A DNA stretch of 64,000 nucleotides, from the NCBI GenBank assembly GCA_977017575.1, contig CDRNVI010000069.1, positions 248,001 to 312,000 on the forward strand, written 5' to 3'. Below are positions 1 through 9,703 of the stretch, one piece after another (position 1 is the first letter of the stretch; the number at the start of each line of letters is the position of its first letter). The translations under genes were made by a program, and so were the position numbers. Origin of the DNA: Paramoeba atlantica. Its lineage: Eukaryota; Discosea. The notes under the pieces are model-generated. The model had not been told where the DNA came from, did no database searches, and was given only the letters and a program-made list of their open reading frames with translations.

Positions 1-1251
1 CCGAGATTGGGCTCGGGTCGGACGTCCGTGCTCGTCTTTGGTCCCATGTAAAACTGCGGACCAGCGTCGCTGGAAAGTCCAGCGAGAGAGGCGGTAGGAG
101 GGACGGGTGGCACTCTGTTCCTCCCGGTCCCGCTCCATTGTGCGTAGTGTGTCCTCGAAATTCGGACCCACAGTGGACTGCAGCGCACGGCTGCGGGAGA
201 CGAACGCGGAGAGGCGCTGATCTTTTTGTTTCGCCTCCAGAGCGCGCTCGGCGGCGACCGGGTCCAGCGGCCACCTGCCCTCGGTGGGGAGCCCACCAAG
301 GATGTGCTTCGCTGTGGTATTGAGGTCTTCCGTGAGATCACGGCAGAACTCGGGCCACTCCCCAGGTGGAGTACCATCGTGAAGCTCCACGACGCGAATC
401 TGACTCAGGCGCTCCATGCGCCGGATCAGATTCCACTTGTAGGGATGGCGGCAGCCAGCGATAAGGGATTTCTCCCGTTTCGAGAGCGGGAAGGTCTCGG
501 TGCCATCCCGCTCCCTTCTTTTATTCTTGTGAGCCTCCCACGCCACACGACGTCGGTCTGGGGGAAGCCGGAGAAGTGAGGTGCGCAGGAGCTCGTCGTA
601 CTCGGTGAGCCCGATGGCACCATAGAGCACACGGTCCCGCAGCCGCCGTGGGAGGTTGCGTGCCCACAGGGGGAACACCTGCTCGTCCCCCAGCATGTAC
701 GCATCCAGCCGGTCCTCCGGGACCATCCCGGTCTCGGACTCTATCTTCTCCCGGTACTGTGCAATCTCCCGCTCGTCGCGCTCCGCTACCCGGAGTGAGG
801 CTTTGGCTTGCCTATAGGCCGCCCGGGTAGGGGGAGAGAGGGACTTGATGCGACGCTTTAAAGTGCGAATACGCTCATTTAGCAGTCGAGTGTGATGTCC
901 GCGAGGCAGGGAGGGTATACCCGTATTGGACTCCGCCATCACCCCTCCAAGATCCATATCGGTGGCGATCTCCTCCTCGGCACGGGTGGTGGGGGAGGCG
1001 CCGTGACGCAGGGCCTCGTAGGCGTCAGAGGAGACCTGGGCGGAGCGCAATCGCTGGGACATACGCTCCTGGTGGCGTTCTTTGTTTTGCTCCTGCACAC
1101 CGCGAAGATAATTCCCCGGGTTCTTGGATTTGTAGCCCTCAAGGTAGTCATGACGGGGGAAGGTTCGCGGCCGACTGGTGTAGTCGTGGATTTCCGTTCG
1201 CTGCGGGTAATAAATATGATGGCGTCGGAAATGCGAGACGCTGCGTCTCAT
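1..1251 (-). CDS. Long open frame, probable mitochondrial protein, 3' part outside window
   Basis: Reading the minus strand from an ATG at 1249-1251 gives 417 codons without a stop down to base 1, so the gene continues beyond the left edge. The product starts MRRSVSHFRRHHIYYPQR and stays very rich in Arg, with many Tyr, Trp and charged residues; an Arg-rich, acid-free start of this type fits a mitochondrial import signal. The middle (about residues 120-190) is predicted helical, with Arg/Glu alternation. I recognise no family. The composition resembles lineage-specific mitoribosomal or RNA-processing proteins of kinetoplastids, which is inference only. The gene is GC-rich, in contrast to the AT-rich spacer upstream. 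Its strand agrees with all other cellular genes here. Confidence 0.75.
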   Translation of the reverse strand, partial: MRRSVSHFRRHHIYYPQRTEIHDYTSRPRTFPRHDYLEGYKSKNPGNYLRGVQEQNKERHQERMSQRLRSAQVSSDAYEALRHGASPTTRAEEEIATDMDLGGVMAESNTGIPSLPRGHHTRLLNERIRTLKRRIKSLSPPTRAAYRQAKASLRVAERDEREIAQYREKIESETGMVPEDRLDAYMLGDEQVFPLWARNLPRRLRDRVLYGAIGLTEYDELLRTSLLRLPPDRRRVAWEAHKNKRRERDGTETFPLSKREKSLIAGCRHPYKWNLIRRMERLSQIRVVELHDGTPPGEWPEFCRDLTEDLNTTAKHILGGLPTEGRWPLDPVAAERALEAKQKDQRLSAFVSRSRALQSTVGPNFEDTLRTMERDREEQSATRPSYRLSRWTFQRRWSAVLHGTKDEHGRPTRAQSR

Positions 1252-1618
1252 AAGGGTGACATTTTAGATAGGAACAAAGAGTGAGTTGATTTTCTATACA
1301 GTTCTGAAAGAAAATGATTGGGCGAAGCAAATAAAAACTAATATCAAAGTCAGCTAATAAGAGCTTGAAAGTACATTACTGGGTGATCCAAAAGAGTGCT
1401 ACACGTGAACGTTTAATATCATCATGGTTATTTACTATAATAGTATCATCATTTTCTATTCTACTCTAGAAGAATTACACTCGTGTCCTACTTTTCGATT
1501 AAAGGTAGTACTATTTCATTTATAAAATGATTGCCCAAAAATAAATCGAATAGAGTAAGTTATGTTGTATAAAGTGCCTTATCAGCACGAACACCTCTGG
1601 ATATTTCGGTTCCTTCAT
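1252..1618. other. Spacer between LRR gene and long ORF
   Basis: AT-rich sequence without a convincing ORF or repeat. Read on the minus strand it is the 3' flank of the large LRR gene and the 5' flank of the long ORF. The pyrimidine-rich stretch and AG dinucleotides close to 1252-1300 could serve as an RNA-processing site. Confidence 0.5.
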
Positions 1619-4204
1619 TCACTGAGTCTTACAGAAACAACAAATGATCCTAAAGAAAAAATACAGTATTCGGTGTAAAAAGGATACCCCGGGACCATTC
1701 TCATGTCCCGGATCCTCTACTTCATCCTCCGGCTCCCTGTGCGTCCTTCGCACGGGAGTGACAAACTTTTGGGGTGGGATCCTCACTTTCTCTTGTTCCT
1801 CTCTAAAGGAACTTCCAAGCAGCGTGGAGGCCGTAGCCTTCTCCCTTGGGTGTGCTCGATCCGTCCCGGGGGTATCCGGTACCGAAACGGGCATCCGCTC
1901 CGGGGAAGCGAGCAGCGAGGGTCTGGAACTCTCCGAGAATTCTCCCGCCATGTGCTCCATCGGGTTTAAATTTCCAGAGGAGGTAAGAGTGCCTGAGGCA
2001 CTCCCCGAGAGCGGGCGGCGAGCGCTGGGTGCGTGCGGGGTGGTGGGGATCAACGAGTCCATGGGAAGGAAGAAAGGGCTATCGGCGGGGGACTCGCGCG
2101 GAAGTGAAGAGCCCAGTCGCCACCGTTGTGGGGTACTCGGCGCTAGACGTTCCGGGTGGCCTGGGACCACACTTTGTGAGGAGGAGAAGAACGTCGCATC
2201 GGTGATCTGATTCTCGCGCAGGTCGAGCATTTGTATCGAACCATGGGTGATACGCTGACGCTGCTGGAAGAGCTTGCCGTCCCCCGTTAACAAGTTATCG
2301 CTGAGATCCAGGTAGTCGAGTTTCGCGGGAAGTGGTGCCATGGCCTCGACACGACCCACAAGTTCGTTGCCTCTGAGGTCAGCGTGTTGTAGACGTGAAG
2401 GCAGCACGAGCGTCTCCTGAGAACCTCTGGAAGATGCAGCCGCACCCCTACCATAATCTCTTGTTCTCTTTTCCTGGCCAGAGACTCGTAATGAGGTTTC
2501 GGGTGAACGAAGGACACTATGCGATTTGACGCTTCGTTCCGAGACTCGACTTAGTTCTCCTTCGATGGACCCACTCATAAGATTGTCGCTAAGATCCAGA
2601 TAGACCAGTGTTTGCGGAAAAGTTACTTGAGATAAGACTCCACTTAACGCATTTTCACCCAAGTCTAACTCCACCAGCCGTTGAGGAAGAGGTAAGCAGC
2701 TCAGATCACCCTCAATCTCATTCTCATGTGCCACAATTGACTGCAGGCTTTGGGGTAACAGATGCATCCGCTCTACACTACCCAGTATAGCGTTGTCACT
2801 AAGATTCACATGTTGCAGATTCGGGGGAAAGCGTAATTTCTCCACATTTCCTTGAATACGGTTATGTGCTACAACGAGTGTCGTCAAAGCACGAGGAAGC
2901 ACGAGATCGTGTAGACTGCCACTCAATCGGTTATCACGTACATCCAGTCGAGTGAGTCCCAGGGGCAGGCGCGTACGCTCGATATTTCCTGCCATCTGAT
3001 TATAACTTAAGTCCAGCTCCTCTAGGGTGTCTGGTAAAGTGAGCGAAGGGAAGACACCATGAAATTGGTTTTCACTGAGTGCCAAAGTGGAAAGTCTTGG
3101 CGGAAGCTGCACAGCTGAAAAATTGTTGCAGGAAATTGTATTCTGACTGAGATCAAGAAAGGTCAAGTGGGAAGGGAATTTTGCTTCCTCGAGTTGTCCG
3201 CTCACTTGATTATTGCTTAAATCAACTTCAGCCAGTGAGGACGGAAAGATCAAATCATGGATACGACCCCACAAAGCATTGCCTCTGAGGTCTAAAAAGC
3301 GCAACGCTGGTGTCCTGGTGATGTAAAGGAACTGTAGATCACCCTCCATACCCGTGTCACTCAGATCAAGATACGTTAAACCAGGTGGAAGACGCAAGTC
3401 TTTGACTTCGCCATGTAGTGAGTTTGCGCCCAAGTCCAGCTCTAGAAGTTCACGAGGCAGACTAAGGCTACGGACGTCAACCGAAATCATGTTATCGCTA
3501 AGGTCAAGGAGCTTCAATGACTCTGGTAGAACGATCTTCGCTAAGTCACCATACAGCTCGTTCTGGTTTAGATTTAGTACCCGAAGATGAGGGGGCAAAT
3601 TTTTGCCCGAAATGGAGGATGCCAGCGTCCCACGTAATTCGCGAGCGGACCACACAATACTAGTCACACGGCGGGAAGGGCTGCGGGATTCTCCAGAAAA
3701 GAGAGACATTAGCTTTTGTGCCCCCGAAGTGTCGGCGACTACGCTACACTCTACGCCGCTCCAATCACATGGAGGGGTTTCCGCGATCCAGCTCGGGTGT
3801 GGATTCTCTATTCCACAAATAAGACTCTGAAGTGCCTCCAAGTCCTCGCGTTCATCCGGATTCAGCGATCGAACGGGAGGTTTCGATAATTTCGTGGATA
3901 AGGCTTCTGGTATTTTACCACGTCGTCGGTGATGCGATCTCGGACTCGGGGCGTGAGAAGAAGCTCGACTCACAGCTCCCGTAGATTTCACTACAGGGTT
4001 ATCCAATCTCAGTCGCGGATTCCTTAATTGATCTTTTTGCAAATTCCGCGAACGAGTCTGTTGGGAGATGTCAGTTCCACGCATGTGTGTGGGTGCCCCG
4101 CCTAAGAAAAGACACAAGTATGGGATGATGACATGAAGAATCCTGTAGGGTACGGAATAATCGCGATAGCAGCGGGTGAATTGATTACGACAAAGGCTGC
4201 TCAT
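1619..4204 (-). CDS. Large leucine-rich-repeat protein (861 aa)
   Basis: The largest of eight LRR-family genes here. A hydrophobic stretch near residues 20-36 (Y-R-I-L-H-V-I-I-P-Y-L-C-L-F-L) looks like a signal anchor. A cap follows at about 125-155 with the family pattern N-P-H-P-S-W...C-D-W-S-G-V-E-C. From about residue 200 to 660 there are some 20 repeats of about 23 residues following LP..L..LDLS.N...G. A Ser/Arg-rich insert near 555-600 splits the array. The C-terminal third is Ser/Pro-rich and ends in a hydrophobic, Cys-rich segment with the tail IICCFCKTQ, possibly a membrane anchor. A cell-surface or endomembrane role is plausible but unproven. A short overlapping upstream ORF precedes the start. 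Confidence 0.9.
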   Translation of the reverse strand: MSSLCRNQFTRCYRDYSVPYRILHVIIPYLCLFLGGAPTHMRGTDISQQTRSRNLQKDQLRNPRLRLDNPVVKSTGAVSRASSHAPSPRSHHRRRGKIPEALSTKLSKPPVRSLNPDEREDLEALQSLICGIENPHPSWIAETPPCDWSGVECSVVADTSGAQKLMSLFSGESRSPSRRVTSIVWSARELRGTLASSISGKNLPPHLRVLNLNQNELYGDLAKIVLPESLKLLDLSDNMISVDVRSLSLPRELLELDLGANSLHGEVKDLRLPPGLTYLDLSDTGMEGDLQFLYITRTPALRFLDLRGNALWGRIHDLIFPSSLAEVDLSNNQVSGQLEEAKFPSHLTFLDLSQNTISCNNFSAVQLPPRLSTLALSENQFHGVFPSLTLPDTLEELDLSYNQMAGNIERTRLPLGLTRLDVRDNRLSGSLHDLVLPRALTTLVVAHNRIQGNVEKLRFPPNLQHVNLSDNAILGSVERMHLLPQSLQSIVAHENEIEGDLSCLPLPQRLVELDLGENALSGVLSQVTFPQTLVYLDLSDNLMSGSIEGELSRVSERSVKSHSVLRSPETSLRVSGQEKRTRDYGRGAAASSRGSQETLVLPSRLQHADLRGNELVGRVEAMAPLPAKLDYLDLSDNLLTGDGKLFQQRQRITHGSIQMLDLRENQITDATFFSSSQSVVPGHPERLAPSTPQRWRLGSSLPRESPADSPFFLPMDSLIPTTPHAPSARRPLSGSASGTLTSSGNLNPMEHMAGEFSESSRPSLLASPERMPVSVPDTPGTDRAHPREKATASTLLGSSFREEQEKVRIPPQKFVTPVRRTHREPEDEVEDPGHENGPGVSFLHRILYFFFRIICCFCKTQ

Positions 4205-4262
4205 CCGACCTCCATAGTTAGCTGTGTAAAAAATAATAAAATTATAGAAAGAAATGTTTTAA
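4205..4262 (-). promoter_or_regulatory. Candidate spliced-leader acceptor and mini-uORF of the large LRR gene
   Basis: On the minus strand a T-rich run ends in ACACAG (the CAG is plus 4222-4224), the pattern of a kinetoplastid trans-splice acceptor. Between it and the main ATG lies another ATG (plus 4213-4215). It opens a four-codon reading frame, MEVG, whose TGA overlaps the main ATG as ATGA. If the acceptor is used, the uORF stays in the mRNA and could favour re-initiation or lower translation. Confidence 0.4.
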
Positions 4263-4411
4263 AATAAAATACTGTATAAAATCCTTAGTGTAAGTAATGT
4301 GATGGTAGTCTTAATGTGATGGTTTTCGAACTGTTTCGCCTACTTTTACGGTCTTCAACCAGTTCAGCGCGTGAGAGAAAAGCTAAAACGATCATTGATA
4401 AAAAATTGAAC

Positions 4412-4443
4412 AAAAAAAAAAAATGGCGCCGCTTCGCGTCGCC
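4412..4443. repeat. A-run plus GC hairpin module, copy 1
   Basis: A run of A is followed by GGCGCCGCTTCGCGTCGCC, a GC stem around a TTCG-type loop. The same module recurs at about 5746, 7027, 26360, 43927 and 48115, always in non-genic repeat DNA. Confidence 0.6.
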
Positions 4444-4576
4444 GTATTCGTTGATGCCGAAACTACTCTCGAAAACTTTCGAAACGAACCAGCTGATGAC
4501 TCACCTACAGCTAAGCCTCATGTTTATTAAATTACTGAAACGTGTTTTATCCTGACACTACGCGCGAGCATTTCCA

Positions 4577-5000
4577 TTATCCTGCTTCAAAAATTTGTAC
4601 TTTGAGTTCTATTTCTGTTCTCCGCGTTTCGACCTCCATGAAATCCTCCACACTCTTAGTTCCACGCTTTTCAAGAGTTCTAACCTTTCGTTTAGTCTTG
4701 CAGAGTTTGTTATGCAGCCTCTTGATAATTGCATCTTTGGCATTGACTTTTTGCTCCAAGGACTTCAATTGTTCGTCACTTGGACCTGAAATTAATTGTG
4801 GAACGGGTGCTTCCTTTTCAGGAGACAAAGAGCCAAGGCTAGTATCGTCATCAGCTCCACGCGATACATCGGAGTTAATACCCTTTATTTCCCCTACCGC
4901 TTCTAAAAGCTTTGCGTCTAACCCAGGGGACAATGTTCCTTGCGCTTCGGCACTATTTTTCCGGTGTTCTCTGTGATAATCTGAGTATGCCTGAAAAAAA
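4577..5000 (-). pseudogene. Coiled-coil ORF fragment without a start codon
   Basis: A minus-strand frame of about 140 codons encodes a charged protein with a predicted coiled coil in its second half (K-S-L-E-Q-K-V-N-A-K-D-A-I-I-K-R-L). There is no in-frame ATG before the coiled coil. Just upstream sits TTTTTTCAG, which could be an RNA-processing acceptor. A terminal-inverted-repeat element lies at 5182-5520, so the 5' part may have been lost to an insertion. It could be a 3' exon or a gene remnant; the family is not recognised. Confidence 0.35.
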
Positions 5001-5181
5001 TTGACTAAAAACAAGTCTCAAAGATCTTTGCATAATCTTAGATTATGCAAAAAGCAGGCGTATTACCCCCTGGTTAGCCTTATCAAATGTTTTTTTTCTG
5101 TTTCATTCTTTTCTTCCCAAAAAAATTATTTTGAGGAGAAAATCATGAACCTCGGAGGTACACACGAGGTGTCTAGAGGTC

Positions 5182-5520
5182 TACTCCCCCTCTGATTAAT
5201 TTTGATAATGATAAATGATAAATGAGATTGGCTATTATTATCATTATCATTTATCAAAAAAAAAACGAGAACAGCTTTCGGGCGAAAATACCTCATTTCT
5301 AGGCGAAAAAGACAATTTTTTAGCCCAGATTTGGGGCATTTTGGGTGTTCAAATTGAAAAATTTGTGACTTCGCTGTTCTAGAGAACGCAATATATTGCA
5401 ACAAGGAAAAAATTTGATTATCATTTATCAAAAATAGAATCTTTTGATAAATCATTATCAAAATAATGGGAGATAAAATTTAAAAAGAAACTCATTCGTC
5501 AAAATTATCAGAGGGGGGTA
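5182..5520. mobile_element. Small TA-flanked inverted-repeat element (CCCCCTCTGAT family)
   Basis: The left end reads TA-CTCCCCCTCTGATTAATTT. The right end, inverted, reads TA-TACCCCCCTCTGATAATTT. The interior is AT-rich and has further inverted segments built on ATCATTTATCA. No protein is encoded. It behaves like a MITE of a TA-targeting superfamily. Confidence 0.65.
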
Positions 5521-5636
5521 TAAGTCCTTTAGTCCTTTCAGATCATTCATCTGTAACAAATGAAACAGATACGTGAAGTACGTTATTTTTTTCCAGTTGT
5601 ATCGAATGCCAAAGGAAGATTAAGCCGAAGAAAGGT

Positions 5637-6770
5637 TACTGTGACCCCCCCTTTAATACGGACAGATTTTTAGACTTTACCCGTATTAAAGGGGGGGGGG
5701 CACTAAAGATGAGAAAATGACCCTGTTTTTACGCTAAAAAATGCGACAAAAAAAAGTTTGGCGCCGCTTCGCGGTGCCTGTTTCTTTTGATGAAATTGGT
5801 TAAAGGGGGTGATCTGTAGGGGAAGTAAATTTTACGAGCACACCCCAGACTAAAGTGGACGAGGGAGATACTAAACCGCAGTCGGGTTTAACATTCCGGG
5901 GGAATGCTAAGTAGCTACAGGAAGGATAACTTTTTTTTGAGTTTGTAAATCATCTTCTTCAAAAAAAGGATGACATAAAAGTTAACATACCTGTAACAAG
6001 ATAACGTACCGGGGGGGGGGTATGTTATCCTATAACACCGCTTACAGGATAAGGACTGCGTACGGGATAAAGAGACGTTTCCTTCAGGAAGTAAAACGTT
6101 CAATTATTTGCGCGCGTCGCCTTTTTCCGATATACCGTAGATCCACCAGTAATAGACCCCTCATTAACAAGGATTTCGCTCGGGAGGGTGGCTCAAGGGG
6201 GGAGGGGGATTTGGGAGGGGTAAGGGTGGTTGCGCGGGAGCGAGTGTTCTTCTTTTACCCTGAATGGGGTACCCGGGCGGCTCCGATTTTTCATGCACTG
6301 ATAAGTGGTCCTATACTTTGCTTTGTATGCCAACGGAAGGCAGTATCATATTCCGGATTAAAAATCATGCTCTTATGCATGAGGCCACTACTTGTTCGAA
6401 AGGTCATGAGCCACGGGTACGTACTCTTAAGGAAGGGCATTGGTTATGCTCCGATAGAAAGTGCCGCGGTAAAATTTATTTTTTGGAACCTCTTCTTACG
6501 GCCGCACGTGGGCGCACCGGAAACCAGGTTTTTAAAGTCTTATACGGTATCACTTCTGTAGCCGGCTACAGATCTCAATGGTAAACGGACTTGGGGCCGA
6601 TCGCTCCGCTGACAAACATCCCTTTGAGTCGTGCTCTCGAACAATGAAAATCGAAGAAACGAAAAAATGAAAATCGAAACTTTTTCCAATTTCCTTCCAA
6701 AAAAATTCAAAAAATTCCGCATTAAAGGGGGGGATCAGGGGGGTCCGTATTAAAGGGGGGGGTCACAGTA
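5637..6770. mobile_element. TA-flanked element with CTGTGACCCCCC ends
   Basis: The left end TTACTGTGACCCCCCC continues TTTAATACGG. It is mirrored at 6740-6770 by CCGTATTAAAGGGGGGGGTCACAGTAA, giving about 25 bp terminal inverted repeats flanked by TA. Inside are a GC hairpin module near 5746-5785, a G-run palindrome near 6006-6050 and a zinc-ribbon ORF remnant of Merlin type. A second, left-truncated copy of the interior and right end lies at 46904-47854. Confidence 0.75.
6264..6584 (+). pseudogene. Zinc-ribbon fragment resembling a Merlin transposase N-terminus
   Basis: A 106-codon plus-strand ORF carries C-S-K-G-H then W-L-C-S-D-R-K-C-R-G-K. This matches in spacing the N-terminal C..(N/G)H...W.C...C.G of the Merlin-type ORF at 44785-45747. 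No DDE catalytic region follows, so it is a remnant. The copy at 47343-47663 has the same frame with a few substitutions; R of CRGK is C there. Confidence 0.5.
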
Positions 6771-7026
6771 AGTGGCTTGGTTAGATTATCGTGGCCTGTA
6801 CTATAGTACAGTATGTAAAAAAGTATAGAAGTAAAAAAATGGTAATCACCTACTGTATTCGTATTTAAAATAATTTTACAAGGTGTACAAAGTCCATTCA
6901 CTCAGATCTACAGTGTCACAAGAATTCGCTCAAACGGACTTACTATACTAATTTTAGAGGGGGTGTCTTATCTTGTCGAGGGGTTTACATGTATGGAGAG
7001 TAGCGATATAAACGATAAAAACAATC

Positions 7027-7062
7027 CTCAAAAAAAATCGCACCGCTTCGCGGCGCGGTGTT
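7027..7062. repeat. A-run plus GC hairpin module, copy 3
   Basis: AAAAAAAATCGCACCGCTTC followed by GCGGCGCGGTG forms a stem around TTCG. It sits inside the 1.7 kb duplication; the equivalent in copy B at 48115-48146 is CACCACTTCGCGGCGCGG. Confidence 0.6.
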
Positions 7063-7453
7063 CGTCATGCCTCAATATTGCGCTTAAGTAGCCGTGTCAA
7101 ACGGTTGCGCATAAGTGGGGGGACAGTAACTATCCGGAGTAACGAGTCACACGATTTCAGTTTTAGTATCTTTCCAATGAAAGGGAACCCAAAGAAGAAA
7201 TATGAAAACAAAGGAATTATCAGAACGGTCTTGAAACAGTTTGACTTCAAGGAAACGTTTTTCAATTGGAATTCAGAGAGCTGGGTTTGGATATCATCAT
7301 ATCAAATGAAGCTAACATAATTTTTAAGAAATTATTTATTATTTAGCAATTTATCTTTCACGATTTCAGAACATGAAAATAATTGAGGGAAAGCTACTGG
7401 GGTGTGCCGTTAACGCAGCTAGAAAAGTATTCAAAAATAATATTCTACTGTAG

Positions 7454-8266
7454 TTAGAAAACGGGGGAAGAAAACGTTCTGTCATAAGAATAAAGGAATT
7501 TGAACACTTGCTCCACTTTATTATCAATATTATTGCCTAAAAGCGGAACGTGAACAAGTTCGGGATCACCAAAAGATCTTCCGAGGCAGAGCTTTTCGCT
7601 TGCTGTCAAGGGCTCGTACTCAGAAATAAAATTTCTAAGTACGCGACGTGATATTATAGGATCATACGGCAACGTTTCGTGATCGCTTCGATGACGAATG
7701 CGATGCAAACAAATCTCTTTTACTGACTTATTGATAGGTTCCAGATCCCATTGTAAGAAAACGTTATGCAGATGTGCGGAACGAAAGTGGTCTTTTCCCT
7801 TAAAATGTATTTTACAAGGAGTCAAAGTCGAAAATATGTTTCTGAAAGTAGAATTCAAAAAGGAGAGTATACGCCATCTTATACAAGAATTGTGAAAGTT
7901 TTTGTCCAGAATAATACAAAACCATGGATTTTTATCCGGAGTATTCCCCACGCTGACTTTGTTAAATCTAGAAAAAGAAACAAAGGCATTTCTCACTTCC
8001 TTTTCGAAAATCTCTTTGATGCCAAAGCAAGTGTCTTGAGACAACACACAAAACCCCATGAGAGATGATAAAGAATCTTCGTTCTGAAATAACACGTCGT
8101 TTCCGGACAAAAAAGCGTTTGATTGACGTGACTCTGATTCGGTTGAAGATTTCGTCGTAGTTTTCATTATTCTTTTCACAATTTCACTTATTAAAGTTGT
8201 TTTTCCGCATCCAGGAATCCCAATTGGGAGAACGCAGAGCACTCGCGTAATTTTATTCAGTGACAT
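7454..8266 (-). CDS. P-loop kinase-like protein, possible tRNA-ligase-type polynucleotide kinase
   Basis: A 270-residue protein with a Walker A motif G-I-P-G-C-G-K-T-T at residues 16-24, preceded by L-P-I. That sequence is close to the kinase domain of fungal-type tRNA ligase (Trl1). A second conserved-looking element, I-I-L-D-K-N-F-H-N-S, falls where Trl1-type and PSTK-type kinases have D-(R/N)-N. The ATG at 8264-8266 is the only good start. Specificity cannot be fixed from sequence: RNA 5'-kinase, phosphoseryl-tRNA kinase or another small-molecule kinase are all possible. The last 26 codons are duplicated at 48539-48615. Confidence 0.7.
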   Translation of the reverse strand: MSLNKITRVLCVLPIGIPGCGKTTLISEIVKRIMKTTTKSSTESESRQSNAFLSGNDVLFQNEDSLSSLMGFCVLSQDTCFGIKEIFEKEVRNAFVSFSRFNKVSVGNTPDKNPWFCIILDKNFHNSCIRWRILSFLNSTFRNIFSTLTPCKIHFKGKDHFRSAHLHNVFLQWDLEPINKSVKEICLHRIRHRSDHETLPYDPIISRRVLRNFISEYEPLTASEKLCLGRSFGDPELVHVPLLGNNIDNKVEQVFKFLYSYDRTFSSPVF

Positions 8267-8499
8267 GTATACTAGGTTCGCGTGTTGAAGTAAAATCTAT
8301 AATCTAAGAGGATTGTTTTGTTAATCTAAACGTTCTCATTTTCTTTGAGGGATGGATTTAAAATTCTTTGAGGTCTACGCCACGGTATCTAAAACGAATA
8401 ACAGAGCTTTATGACTGGAGTTTCTCTGAGCTCGATTTCCAATACAGTCAATCTCAGTATTTCCACAATTCTTATATTACTATACCCCCCCCCCTACTT

Positions 8500-8672
8500 A
8501 ATGGTCACTCTTCGCGTAACTCCATGGTTAAGAGGCGTCTGAAGCGGGACAGCAATGCTCTAAGCCGGAAAAGAGGGGGGGGGAATACAAGCATAGGCAG
8601 AGGTATGCACCGGAAGTTTGAAGTGCAATAGGGGTGATGCATTGCTGGAAGTTTTAATAAATTTGAAGGATT
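8500..8672 (+). pseudogene. Degenerate C-terminal fragment of a Merlin-type transposase
   Basis: The plus strand encodes V-K-R-R-L-K-R-D...L-S-R-K and then K-F-E-V-Q, with downstream bases GGTGATGCATTGCTGGAAG. This parallels V-K-K-R-S-K-R-E...L-G-R-K and the tail of the Merlin ORF near 45580-45720. It has lost its catalytic part and reading frame. Confidence 0.5.
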
Positions 8673-8686
8673 TTTTTTAAACCGTT

Positions 8687-8890
8687 ATGATTTTCCTACT
8701 TCTTTTCCTAATTTTCCCACACCTTACCCACTTTTTCCCCCTTAACGATTTTCCGCTTAACCGTTTTCCCTTGCCTTTTTTCACAACTTCCTTCTTTCTT
8801 TTTACTTCCTTTACTTCCCTTTCTTTACCTCCCTTTGCTTTTCCTTTCCTTTCCGTTCCTTTACTTCCCTTCCCTTTCCTCACTCGACTT
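8687..8890. repeat. Pyrimidine tract of about 200 bp
   Basis: The plus strand is almost pure C/T with many CTTTCC, TTCCTTT and TTTCC units. It is followed directly by a GC-rich, structure-prone block. Two other loci (about 18,020-18,190 and 54,590-54,890) have the same two-part arrangement. Confidence 0.6.
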
Positions 8891-9360
8891 TCAAACTCAT
8901 TGGGGAGGTTGAGGACTCCCGGCGCTTTTACTAGGAGTCGGCCCAGGGAAAACTTTCCTCATGTGTTCTGGACCGGGTCTTTCGACCTCTCCCAGCTTGC
9001 CTTGGTAACCCTGCTCTTGTTGTACGAGAGGGCGCAAGAAATGGGCCTCCGCCGGCAGCGGAACATTCACAGAACCAGGTTGTGGCCGACGGGGAGGGGC
9101 AGGGTCCCCAGCCCAGGCACTACCTCACTTGGGGGTACCTAGTCGACGGGGGCTAGGTGTGAGTATAGGTCCTGCCGACTCGACCAACACCCGACGGGTT
9201 CAGGCTGGTGAATGGGGGGGGGCGAGAATCACGTAGTTCTCAAAGCTTTTTTTTGTCATCCCCCGAGCCCATTAGCGCACGCCCCTACGGTACCAGTTTT
9301 GTACCGCGGCATGCGCTATCTGGGCGTTCCCCTTTAAGGAATACTGTGTATGCGTTCATT
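8891..9360. other. GC-rich, structure-prone non-coding block
   Basis: The GC-rich stretch has many short complementary segments, for example GACTCCCGGCGC/GGAGTCGG and TACGGTACC/GGTACCG-like pairs, and no credible protein. It could be a structured RNA or the body of a retroposon behind the pyrimidine tract. I recognise no RNA family. Confidence 0.35.
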
Positions 9361-9395
9361 TGTAAGATGTAAGCATGTACAAGTGGAGAAAAATC

Positions 9396-9560
9396 TAAAG
9401 TAAACCCCGCCCAGCGAAAAGTCAGCCCCCTCTAGCTTTTCAGCCACCCCAACTGTCCAGCCAGTGTCCTTTTGAGCTCATTTTTGTTGCATTTTGCAGA
9501 TCCTAACACAAAGACTTTGCGCGTTAAAGCATGGAACCAAAACTCTCGAATGAGTGCATC
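9396..9560. mobile_element. End fragment of a Tc1/mariner-like element
   Basis: TA-AACCCCGCCCAGCGAAAAG is followed by GAGCTCATTTTTGTTGCATT and GACTTTGCGCG. The left end of the element at 21302 has the same order of words (GAGCTGATTTTTGTTGCATT, GACTTTGCGCG). No transposase is left. Confidence 0.6.
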
Positions 9561-9703
9561 CGATAGACGGATTATCACATTCACACTTTCTTCACACTTT
9601 TCAATCGAACAATTTCTCACTTTTCAAGTAAGTAATGGCTGTATATTGTAATGGCTGTATACAACATTGGAGTTTTTTGCTTCCTGTATACTAATCGAAT
9701 GTG

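Larger units (their letters stand above)
5825..7530. repeat. 1.7 kb direct duplication, copy A
   Basis: The sequence from GTAAATTTTACGAGC to CTTTATTATCAATAT is repeated at 46904-48615 with only scattered differences. Copy A runs into the last 26 codons of the P-loop kinase gene (7454-8266). This copy is therefore probably ancestral and copy B the derived one. The repeat contains the right part of the CTGTGACCCCCC element and a further TA/poly-C end near 7125. Confidence 0.9.

Noticed and set aside
6022-6561. 179-codon plus-strand ORF within the duplicated repeat
   Set aside because: It overlaps the zinc-ribbon frame in another phase, has no recognisable domain, and its copy at 47101 is only conserved because the whole segment is duplicated.
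8891-9360. rRNA or tRNA genes in the GC-rich block
   Set aside because: No conserved rRNA core words and no cloverleaf with a GGTTCGAATCC-type arm were found.
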